A stretch of DNA of 64,000 nt, taken from positions 11,036,001-11,100,000 of the forward strand of contig NZ_CP022098.1 of assembly GCF_002305875.1 (NCBI RefSeq), written 5' to 3'. The notes beneath the pieces are model-generated. The model saw nothing but the letters and a program-made list of their open reading frames with translations, ran no database searches and was not told where the DNA came from. This document shows, in pieces, positions 21,017 to 28,885 of this stretch (the first letter of the stretch is position 1; every line of letters begins with the position of its first letter). Source of the stretch: Cystobacter fuscus. Its GTDB lineage: Bacteria > Myxococcota > Myxococcia > Myxococcales > Myxococcaceae. The position numbers and the translations under genes are program-made.

Positions 21017-21620
21017 TCACATTGGCGTGGCGGCGTCACTGAGCGGGCGCCGTTGGTGCTGCGATTGATGAGCTGGATACATGGCCACGAGGAACTCGGA
21101 CCAGCCGCCCATGCGCACGCGCAGCAGGTTGTACTTTTCCGGATCCTCGGCGGCCCCGGCGAAGGTCTCCGGATTAGCGCAGGTGATGGTCAGTATGTTG
21201 GCGCCCCGACGTCCGAGGCCAGGGGCTGTCCGAGCCGGCGTCCATCCGCCCGGCGGTGGGTTCCACCGGCTCCGTGAAGACGCCCACGCCCGCTTCCGCC
21301 ACGCGCTGGAGGATCCGGTTGCCGAAGGCGGCCAGCTCCGGGTTCTTCTCGCGGCCGTAGCGGAAGCAGCGCCAACGTCACCGCGCGCAGTTGCTGGAAG
21401 CGCTCGGCCTGGGCCTGGATGCGCACGGGCACCGAGGTGAAGGACACGCGCTGGCCACGGAAGAACATGGGGCCGGCGCTCGTCCAGCTCTTGCCCTGGT
21501 TGAGCACGGCCTCGAGTGACTCGAGAGCGCACAGGCCCCCCCAGGGTGAACCAGTTCTGGCCCACGAACTGGGGCTCGTAGCAGCCGTCGCACGCGTAGT
21601 CGCGCGCGGCAACCCCTCAC
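21017..21620 (-). pseudogene. Decayed YjjI-like glycine radical enzyme, 3' part
   Basis: Homologous blocks of a glycyl-radical enzyme occur in order but in different frames. ACDGCYEPQFVGQNWFTL (about 21545-21600) is in one frame. The block around NQGKSWTSAGPMFFRGQRVSF (about 21440-21510) is in a second. A block with NPELAAFGNRILQ and VFTEPVEPTAGRMDAG (about 21215-21350) is in a third. The C-terminus, with NILTITCANPETF and RVRMGGWSEF (21017-21215), returns to the first. The 5' two-thirds of the gene is absent. Several indels must have occurred, so no functional product is expected. Assignment to the YjjI/DUF3029 group rests on the C-terminal block and the Cys motif. Confidence 0.75.
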
Positions 21621-21992
21621 ATGGAAGGCGAGCGGAGAGACGTCTGCTCATTGTTCCGGCCCCCTCCCAGGCGAGCTGGAATGTCGGGTGCCCAGGCTTT
21701 GTACCGGTTTGTCTCCTCATGAACACAGCTGCTCCCAGGACAGCGGAGCAAAGGGAATCACGACCGGACCGAGATTCAACGAGAGCTTCAGCGCACGGGC
21801 CACGAGGAGCACTCCTGACCCCTCCACGAGAACGCCGAACGGCAGTGGGACGCGGTGATTCCATCCGCATGGAAAATTCGCCGGTGCTAATGTCAACCAC
21901 GCCACGAGGCGTTCCGCTGGACGATCCCCCAGTGGGGCGCCATCGCGTTGGGCTCACAGTCCCGCCACTGGCATCGCAGAGCGACTCCTTTC
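21621..21992. other. Intergenic region before histidine kinase gene
   Basis: About 370 bp between the decayed enzyme fragment and the kinase start. Open frames here have atypical composition and no homology I recognise. It presumably contains the promoter of the two-component pair and possibly unrecognisable remains of the decayed gene. Confidence 0.35.
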
Positions 21993-24185
21993 ATGCCGCA
22001 CATGACTTCACCCCGCGATCCCCTGGCCCGATCGGCGCTCATCAAGATGGGCGTACGCATCGCGGTGGTCATCGTCCTCTCCACGCTCTTCAGCTATCTG
22101 CACATGTTCCACACCCTGCGCACCGAGGCGCTGGAGACATTGGAGCGGCACGTGGCGGAGCGCGCCACCCGTGAGGAAGCCATCTTCCAGCTCGCCGAGG
22201 ACAACCATGCCGCCTTCAATCGGGCCCTGGCGGAGCGCATCCGCTCCCTCGCCCAGGAGGAGGCGGACGCCCGCTTCGAGCGCCTGTTCGTTCGCCACCC
22301 CGACGGCAGCATCCGCAACCGTCCCGAGAGCTTCGACGGCACGCGCCAGGTGGGGCTGTTCGTTCCCCGGTACGTTCCCGTGGACGGCTGGATGCGCCGC
22401 CGGCTCGTGGCCGGGTACGAGGTGCTCAGCCAGTACGGGCCCGCCTTCCTCGTGCGCTTCAAGGACACCTTCATCACCCTGCCCGAACAACCGGGCCTCA
22501 TCTACTGGCCCGAGCGCCCCACCTACAGCCAGGAGGCCCCGGCGGAGGCCTCGGTGGCTGACACCGAGTACTTCCTCTCCACCCTGCCCGAGAACAACCC
22601 GCGGCGGGAGACGCGCTGGACCAGCGTCTACAAAGAGCAGGTCAGCGGCAGATGGGTGACCGTGGCCACCACGCCCCTGGACATGGATGGCCGGTATGTC
22701 GCGTCCGTCAGCCACGACATCCTGCTCGAGGAGCTGATGGCCCGCACCCTCGGCGACCACCTGCCCTCCGCGTACAACGTCATCTTCCGCGAGGATGGCC
22801 AGATCATCGCCCATCCCGAGCTGGATCTGAAACGCGCCCCCGGGCAGAGCAACGCCGAGGCGCAAGAGGCCCACCTGCGCGGCATCCTCGAGCACGTGAA
22901 GAGCGCGGGGGTCAGGCAGGGCGCGTTCGCGCTGCCGGAGTATGGCGAGTATGTCGCCGTGGCACGCATGCGGGGCACCGGGTGGTTCTTCGCCACGATC
23001 CAGCCCGAGCACGTGGTGACCCAGGCCGCCCTGCGCGCGGCGCGCATCGTGCTGCTGCTCGGTGTGCTGTCGCTGATGCTCGAGCTGGCCATCGCGTACT
23101 GGGTCCTTGGCGAGCAGATCACCCGCCCCCTGCTTGGCATCACCCAGGCCACGGCGCGCATCGCGGCGGGCGAATTCAAGGTCGAGCTGGACATCCAGCG
23201 CCAGGACGAGCTGGGACAGCTCGCCCGGGCCTTCCGCGTCATGGCCGATCGCATCCAGCACCGCGAGGAGGAGCTGCGCGTGGCCAATGAAGGGCTGGAG
23301 CAGCGGGTGGACGAGCGCACCCAGGAGCTGAAGGAGGTCCACCAGCAGCTCGTCCAGACGGCACGGCGCACGGGCATGGCGGAGATCGCCACCAACGTCT
23401 TGCACAACGTGGGCAACGTGCTCAACAGCGTCTACACCTCGTCCCAGGTCGCCAAGGAGCGGGTGACGGAGATGCGCCTGGAGCAGGTGACCCGGGTCGC
23501 CACCATGCTCCAGGAGCGCCAGTCCGACCTCGCCGCCTTCCTCCAGGACGAGCGCGGACGCCACCTGCTGCCCTTCTTGAACAAGCTCGGCCAGAACCTG
23601 GTGGACGAGCGCCGGGAGGTGGTCTCCCTGCTCGATGACGTGGGCCGCTACTCCGAGCACATCGGGGAGATCGTCAAGGTCCAACAGGACTACGCCCGGC
23701 TGCCCAGGATGCAGGAGCCCGTCCTCTTGGACCAACTGGTGGAGGACTCGCTGCGCATCAACTCGGCGGGATTGTCCCGGCATCAGGTGAAGCTCGAGCG
23801 GCGGCTCGAGTCGCTGCCGCAGGTGCTCACCGACAAGCACAAGCTGCTGATGATCCTGGTCAACCTGGTCAGCAACGCCAAGTACGCCCTGGACCACGTG
23901 CCCACGAACGAACGGATCCTCCGCATCAGGCTGGAACGTGCCACCCACGACCGCGTCCGCATCGAGTTGCATGACAATGGGATTGGAATCGCCCCGGAGA
24001 TGCTCACCCGCATCTTCCAGTTCGGCTTCACTACCCGTGCGGAGGGACATGGCTTCGGGTTGCACTCCAGCGCCCTGGCGGCCCAGGAACTGGGGGGAAC
24101 CCTGACGGTCCACAGCGACGGCCCCGGCAAAGGCGCCACCTTCACGCTGGAAATCCCTTATCATCCAGTTCAGGAGGGGACATGA
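21993..24185 (+). CDS. Membrane sensor histidine kinase (dCache-HAMP-HATPase)
   Basis: A sensor kinase of about 730 residues. A transmembrane helix near residues 20-38 is followed by a large extracytoplasmic dCache-like domain (about 40-340) with VATTPLDMDGRYVASVS and AYNVIFREDGQIIAHP, a second helix, then HAMP (about 385-440) and a coiled-coil segment. The phosphoacceptor region is non-standard: EIATNVLHNVGNVLNSV instead of the usual HExxxP box. The ATPase domain is clear (NLVSNAKYALD, HDNGIGIAPE, GHGFGLHSSALAA). The stop overlaps the ATG of the response-regulator gene. The start is chosen at 21993; 22002 is equally possible. Confidence 0.9.
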   Translation: MPHMTSPRDPLARSALIKMGVRIAVVIVLSTLFSYLHMFHTLRTEALETLERHVAERATREEAIFQLAEDNHAAFNRALAERIRSLAQEEADARFERLFVRHPDGSIRNRPESFDGTRQVGLFVPRYVPVDGWMRRRLVAGYEVLSQYGPAFLVRFKDTFITLPEQPGLIYWPERPTYSQEAPAEASVADTEYFLSTLPENNPRRETRWTSVYKEQVSGRWVTVATTPLDMDGRYVASVSHDILLEELMARTLGDHLPSAYNVIFREDGQIIAHPELDLKRAPGQSNAEAQEAHLRGILEHVKSAGVRQGAFALPEYGEYVAVARMRGTGWFFATIQPEHVVTQAALRAARIVLLLGVLSLMLELAIAYWVLGEQITRPLLGITQATARIAAGEFKVELDIQRQDELGQLARAFRVMADRIQHREEELRVANEGLEQRVDERTQELKEVHQQLVQTARRTGMAEIATNVLHNVGNVLNSVYTSSQVAKERVTEMRLEQVTRVATMLQERQSDLAAFLQDERGRHLLPFLNKLGQNLVDERREVVSLLDDVGRYSEHIGEIVKVQQDYARLPRMQEPVLLDQLVEDSLRINSAGLSRHQVKLERRLESLPQVLTDKHKLLMILVNLVSNAKYALDHVPTNERILRIRLERATHDRVRIELHDNGIGIAPEMLTRIFQFGFTTRAEGHGFGLHSSALAAQELGGTLTVHSDGPGKGATFTLEIPYHPVQEGT

Positions 24186-24673
24186 GCACGCACGAGAGCA
24201 AGCGGCGGATTCTCGTCATCGACGACTCCGAGGCCATTCACCTGGATTTCCGCCGGATCCTGCAGGAAGAGCCACCCCGGAGCCGGGACGAGCTCGACCA
24301 GTTGGAAGAAGCCCTCTTCGGCGCGACGGCGGCGCACCCGCGCGACACCGACCCCGACAAGCCGATGTTCGAGGTGGATTCCGCCTTCCAGGGACAGGAG
24401 GGCCTCGCCAAGGTGAAGGAAGCCCTGGCGACCGGCCGCCCCTACGAGATGGCCTTCCTCGACTACCGGATGCCGCCCGGCTGGAATGGCGCCGAGACCC
24501 TCCGGCGCCTGCGGCAGGTGGCCCCCTCGCTGCGGGTGGTGCTCTGCTCGGCCTACTCCGACTACTCCTGGGCCCAGGTCATCCAGGAGTTCGGCGACTC
24601 CCACCTGCTCCGGGAGCTGCGCAAGCCCTTCAACCGCCAGGCGGTGCGCCACCTGGCCCTCAACGGCGCGTGA
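24182..24673 (+). CDS. Single-domain response regulator
   Basis: A 163-residue CheY-like receiver with no output domain. Acidic pair Asp14/Asp15 (LVIDDSEAIH), phosphoacceptor Asp94 (MAFLDYRMPP), Ser/Thr position in LCSAYSD and Lys148 (LRKPFN) are all in place. It contains an insertion of about 35 residues between the first helix and second strand (rich in Glu, Arg and Pro). It overlaps the kinase gene by ATGA and is preceded by CAGGAGGGG, so it is almost certainly the partner of that kinase. The output probably passes by protein-protein contact. Confidence 0.92.
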   Translation: MSTHESKRRILVIDDSEAIHLDFRRILQEEPPRSRDELDQLEEALFGATAAHPRDTDPDKPMFEVDSAFQGQEGLAKVKEALATGRPYEMAFLDYRMPPGWNGAETLRRLRQVAPSLRVVLCSAYSDYSWAQVIQEFGDSHLLRELRKPFNRQAVRHLALNGA

Positions 24674-24750
24674 AGCAGCCGCGCCCTCCCCAGGTGGGCG
24701 GCCCTCGGACAGCTCAGGACGGCCCCACCCGCACCCCGCGCGGCCACGCG

Positions 24751-26361
24751 TCAGTGGATGTGTTCCCCGTGCCCCCCGCCGTCGCCGCCCGGCATGTGCA
24801 TGTCCATGCTGCCCGGCAGCATGATCTCCATCATCTCCATCATCCCGGAATCCTCATGGTCCAGGATGTGGCAATGGACCATGAACATCCCGATGTAGCG
24901 CTCGTAGCGGGTGCGCAACTTCACGGTCTCGCCGGACTCCACGAAGATCGTATCCTTCCAGACGCGCTTCTCCTTCTCCCCGCCTACCCCCTTGAGCTTG
25001 ATGGTGCACTGGAAGGGATTGAGATGGATGTGGAAGGGATGACCCTCATCGGCGAAGCCCGAGCCGGCGGGGTGCTTTGGGGATGAGACCTCCCATTCCT
25101 CCACCGCGCCCAGCAGCAGCATGCGTGGCGGATCACTGGGATTGAAAGTCTTGCCGTTGATCATCCCCACGAGAGGCGGCGGGTCGAGTCTGAGCTCGAA
25201 CTTCGCTTCCTGGTGCCCGGTGATCTCGCCGTCCTGGATGTCCGTGAAGGGAGCCAAGGGAGCCAGCTCCTCCTCCATGGGCAACTCCATCATGACGCGA
25301 GGCCCCTTCACCACGATGCGGGCCAGCTTCCTGCTCTCCGCCTGGGCATCCTGGATCCCGTCCACGAGCCAGTAGATACCCTCCGGCAGGACCTTGCCCT
25401 GAGGGTCGGTCGCGCGCACCAGCACGTCCGCGCGGTACGCGGGATGCAGTTCGATCTCCTCCACCGGATCGATACTGCCCGTCGTGATGCCATCCAGCGC
25501 GATCAGGTACTGGGGCAGGGTCTGCTCGACGCCCGTCTTCGGGTCGCGCCTGACCAGCTTGAGTTCGAGCTTCTCGCGGAAGCCCGCGTGGATGAACCGC
25601 CAGCGCTGGACCTCGCCCGGCCGCAGTTGGAGGGTCGGCTCGACCTCTCCATTGATGGTGAAGCGCCGCTTCATCTTCTCCCAGACGCCGGGGGCGAAGA
25701 CAGGAGCGCCCTCCACCTGGTCACCAGGCTCCACCTGACCAAGCTTCGTCTGCTCGTTGATGACGTAGGGAATCTGCTGGATGACGAAGACCTGCTCCCG
25801 GGCCGCCTCGATGGCGGGAACCTCGTCGATGTCACCGCGGATGATCAAGGCACCGGACAGGCCGTTGGAGACCTGGATCGCGACCGAACCGTGCTTGTGG
25901 GGGTGATACCAATAGGTCCCCGCGGGATGGTCTCTCGGGATCTTGATCTCGTACTGGAACTGCTGGCCGGGGACCAGCTCGAGCATCACGTTGTCCGAGT
26001 TTCCAGCGGGCGAGACATGCAACCCATGCACGTGGAGGTTGGTGGTGTTGAAGCCGGGTGAGTGGTGATCCGGCCCCGGCGTATGCGGCTCCTCGGGAAG
26101 TTGGTTGTCCAGGAGGATGTTCAGCGTGTCTCCCGGACGGGCCTCGATGGTGGGTCCCACCAGCTTGCCGTTGTAGGAGCGCAGCCTGACCGTGTCGACC
26201 CCCTGGGCCTGCCCATTCACCAGGACGCTGGCGATCTGGTTGATGGCGTACTTGAGCTCCAACCGCACGTCCACCTCTCCCGAATGTTCGTGAGGATGGG
26301 GATGCTCGTGAGGATGCGGGTGTTCCGGATGCCAGCCATGCCCCGCATTGGTCTTCTCCAT
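24751..26361 (-). CDS. Multicopper oxidase
   Basis: A 536-residue three-cupredoxin oxidase of the bilirubin oxidase/CotA/laccase type, which oxidises phenolic or metal substrates and reduces oxygen to water. All four copper motifs are present: LHVHGLHVSP, WYHPHKHGS, HPFHIHLNPF and HCHILDHEDSGMM. The N-terminus has a striking His/Pro repeat (HPHPHEHPHPHEH) and the C-terminus another His/Met/Gly-rich tail; both may gather copper. No Sec or Tat signal is visible at this start, which has GGGAGAGGAC upstream. It is convergent with the response-regulator gene. Confidence 0.93.
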   Translation of the reverse strand: MEKTNAGHGWHPEHPHPHEHPHPHEHSGEVDVRLELKYAINQIASVLVNGQAQGVDTVRLRSYNGKLVGPTIEARPGDTLNILLDNQLPEEPHTPGPDHHSPGFNTTNLHVHGLHVSPAGNSDNVMLELVPGQQFQYEIKIPRDHPAGTYWYHPHKHGSVAIQVSNGLSGALIIRGDIDEVPAIEAAREQVFVIQQIPYVINEQTKLGQVEPGDQVEGAPVFAPGVWEKMKRRFTINGEVEPTLQLRPGEVQRWRFIHAGFREKLELKLVRRDPKTGVEQTLPQYLIALDGITTGSIDPVEEIELHPAYRADVLVRATDPQGKVLPEGIYWLVDGIQDAQAESRKLARIVVKGPRVMMELPMEEELAPLAPFTDIQDGEITGHQEAKFELRLDPPPLVGMINGKTFNPSDPPRMLLLGAVEEWEVSSPKHPAGSGFADEGHPFHIHLNPFQCTIKLKGVGGEKEKRVWKDTIFVESGETVKLRTRYERYIGMFMVHCHILDHEDSGMMEMMEIMLPGSMDMHMPGGDGGGHGEHIH

Positions 26362-26475
26362 GTGTCCTCTCCCATGTGATCGAGCGCACGGAGGCTCGGA
26401 AGCCGAGCAGCTCTCCGTACTCGGTGATTCACGGGATGGAGGAACCCGGAGCGGGATGTGACGGGCCGCTCCGCC

Positions 26476-27936
26476 TCAGTGCAACGCCCCCCCGGAGCCG
26501 GGCGTCCCAGCCCCCAGTCCGAGCGCCGCCCTGCACGTCTTCGTGTAGAGGTCGCGGAAGATGTTGTCCGGATCCGTGAGCTGTTTCACCGTCTGGTAGG
26601 TCTCCTTGTTCCAGAGGCTCCAGAAGGTCTGCTCGTCATAGTAGTTGTACGAGATGAGCGTCTTGGTGCCGTTGACCTCCAGCAGCTCGGCCTCGAACTC
26701 CTTGTAGATGTTGCGGCCCGGTGGCTGCTTGAGCCCGTAGACCGCGAGGTCGAGAAACAGCGGATCGTGCACGCCGGCCCACCAGCGGGGCGTGAGCCAC
26801 TCGTAGTCCCGCGTTCGCTTGTAGGGCACGCACCACACCGGGTAGTGCTTGATCTCGCGGTGGTACCAGTCCATGAACTCGGCCGTGCGCGAGAAGGGAA
26901 CGAACACGTCCACGATGACCTTCGGGCTCTTCGCCGGCAGGAAGCGGTGGAAGCGGTCCGCGGCCCTCAACACGCTGTCCGAGTGCACCAGCTTGCCGAA
27001 CAGCGCCCGGCCCACGAGGCTCTTCGGCGTGACGGAGGTGACGCCCCGGTCGTAGCGGAAGAGGTAGTCATAGACCGTGAGGTAGTCCTCGGCGCGGCGC
27101 GGAATGCTCTCACAGTAGGCCTTGAGCCAGTCGTAACGGCTCACATACGGCGCTTGCTCCGAGAAGCGGCCCACGCACAGCACGTGCCGGGTCGGGGAGA
27201 AGATCTGCCCGTCGAGATAATCCACGTTCTGGGCGGTGAAGTAGCGCCAGATGGCTTGCTGGAAGGCCTCGAGCGTCTCGTAGGTCTCATACTTCACGTG
27301 CACGTAGGGCGCGGCGCGCACGAGCCTGAAGCGCAGCTTGGACAGGACGCCGAGCGTGCCGAACGAGCCGTGGATCATCTGGAACACGAGCGGGTTCTCG
27401 TCGGGGGTACAGCGCAGCACGTCCCCCCTGGCGGTGATGACCTCATATTCGAGACAGGTGTCGTGGAAGCCGCCCCGCCGGAAGGACATGGACTCGATGG
27501 AGCACCCCGCCACGGCGCCCCCGAGAGTGATGGTCTTGTGCTCGGGGACGATGATGGGCACGAGCCCATGGCGCAGCGTCGCGTGGACCACCTCGTCGAA
27601 GGTGATCGCGGGCTCGGCCGTGCAGGTCATCGACACGGGATCGATCTCGAGAATCCGATCGAGGTCGCTCAGGTCGATCTTCTCGTCCTGGCGCCGCTGG
27701 TCGTGACGCTTGGGAACCTGGTGCGGCGGCGTCTTCTTCTTGAAGGACGCGGGCCGCGTGCTCCGGCGCCGCCGCAACTGCCGCGCGATCCGCTCGACCT
27801 TCGCCGCATGACGCGCATCGTGCCGCGCGGATGCCCCTGACCTGCGCACGCTGGGAGCCGATTCTGTCCGCACCGTGATCCTCCGCTGCGATCCTCCCTT
27901 GTAGGGTGGTGAGCCTCCAGGTGCCTGCGGAGTCAT
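26476..27936 (-). CDS. FAD-binding oxidoreductase (DHCR24/PCMH-type)
   Basis: A flavoprotein of about 486 residues with an FAD_binding_4 (PCMH) domain: AEPAITFDEVVHATLRHG, then KTITLGGAVAGCSIES and HGSFGTLGVLSKLRFRL. The C-terminal half (YDYLFRYDRGV, WYHREIKHYPVWCVPYKR, DNIFRDLYTKTCRA) resembles the delta-24-sterol reductase-like group. The N-terminal 75 residues are Arg/Lys-rich and poorly conserved, so the start (27936) is uncertain; an internal start near 27850 is possible. It lies 53 bp after the esterase gene and may share its transcript. Substrate unknown. Confidence 0.82.
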   Translation of the reverse strand: MTPQAPGGSPPYKGGSQRRITVRTESAPSVRRSGASARHDARHAAKVERIARQLRRRRSTRPASFKKKTPPHQVPKRHDQRRQDEKIDLSDLDRILEIDPVSMTCTAEPAITFDEVVHATLRHGLVPIIVPEHKTITLGGAVAGCSIESMSFRRGGFHDTCLEYEVITARGDVLRCTPDENPLVFQMIHGSFGTLGVLSKLRFRLVRAAPYVHVKYETYETLEAFQQAIWRYFTAQNVDYLDGQIFSPTRHVLCVGRFSEQAPYVSRYDWLKAYCESIPRRAEDYLTVYDYLFRYDRGVTSVTPKSLVGRALFGKLVHSDSVLRAADRFHRFLPAKSPKVIVDVFVPFSRTAEFMDWYHREIKHYPVWCVPYKRTRDYEWLTPRWWAGVHDPLFLDLAVYGLKQPPGRNIYKEFEAELLEVNGTKTLISYNYYDEQTFWSLWNKETYQTVKQLTDPDNIFRDLYTKTCRAALGLGAGTPGSGGALH

Positions 27937-27989
27937 GGACCGCCGGACCGGCCCTCGCCCGCCCGGCCGTCCAGCATGAAACCTATGCG

Positions 27990-28754
27990 TCAGTACCCGA
28001 GCCGCTCCGCCACGTAGTGGTCGAGCTGCCGGTACCAGGTGGACCAATCGTGAGGCATGTCGTGGCCCCAGATGTCCAGGTTGTGGGGGATGCCGCGCTG
28101 GTGCAACAGGTGACTCAGGTGCTCGGAGAACTCGGGGTACTCCCACGCGCCGCGGCTCGTCACCAGGTGGATGCGGCTGTGGTGCCGCAGGAGGTCCATG
28201 GCATGGCCCTCGGGCAGGTTCGGCACGTAGGAGACGGGGTTGTTGAAGTAGACGTCGTCACTCCAGTAGCCGTGGAGGAACTCCGACTGGAGATCGTAGA
28301 GGCCGCCCAGCCCGAGGAGCAGCTCGAACTGATCCGGGCGCCGGAAGAAGGCGTTGGCGGCGTGGAAGGCTCCGAAGCTGGCGCCCGCCGCGCCAATGCG
28401 CGCGTGGTCGTTGCCCAGACAGCCGCGGATGTACGGGACGACCTCCTGCTCCACGTACTCGGAGAAGCGTGCCTGGTTGTGGGCCTTCTCGTGCATGGGC
28501 ATGCCGTGGTTCATCCACGCCCAGGGATTGATGCTGTTGATGGCGAAGATCTGGAACCGGCCGGCGAACAGGTGGTGCGCGACGGCCTGGATGAGCCCCA
28601 TGCGCTCGGCCTCGAGGAAGTCACCTCCGGCGGTGGGAAAGAGCAGCAGCGCCGGGCCCCAGTGGCCGTAACGGACGACGGGCATGTCCATGCCCAGCCG
28701 GTGGCTGTACCAGCCGAAGAGTTCCCGGCGCAGGTTTGGATCGACGAATGACAT
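27990..28754 (-). CDS. Alpha/beta-hydrolase of the D-family esterase type
   Basis: A 254-residue esterase-like protein. The nucleophile elbow is GAAGASFGAFHA, with the catalytic Ser in GASFG. Late His and Asp candidates lie in LDIWGHDMPHDW. The opening DMPVVRYGHWGPALLLFPTAGGDF is typical of the esterase-D-like COG4947 group. There is no signal peptide. The ATG follows a GAGAGGAAG element at a slightly long distance. It sits upstream of the FAD oxidoreductase on the same strand. No substrate can be named. Confidence 0.85.
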   Translation of the reverse strand: MSFVDPNLRRELFGWYSHRLGMDMPVVRYGHWGPALLLFPTAGGDFLEAERMGLIQAVAHHLFAGRFQIFAINSINPWAWMNHGMPMHEKAHNQARFSEYVEQEVVPYIRGCLGNDHARIGAAGASFGAFHAANAFFRRPDQFELLLGLGGLYDLQSEFLHGYWSDDVYFNNPVSYVPNLPEGHAMDLLRHHSRIHLVTSRGAWEYPEFSEHLSHLLHQRGIPHNLDIWGHDMPHDWSTWYRQLDHYVAERLGY

Positions 28755-28885
28755 GAAGGCGGCTTCCTCTCGTGGATGGGGGCTCGCCTCCTCTTAGCAG
28801 CCTCATGGGTGACGTCCACTCCCGAGGGAAGGCCGCGAGCACCGCGCCCATCGGCCTTCCCCGGGAAGCCGTCAGCAAGACGTCA

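Noticed and set aside
22008-24164. 718-codon open frame on the minus strand
   Set aside because: It is antisense to the histidine kinase; the long frame is a by-product of third-position GC bias.
24674-24750. Terminator between the response regulator and the multicopper oxidase
   Set aside because: Partial GGTGGG/CCCACC pairing exists, but the loop is long and no clean stem-loop can be defended.
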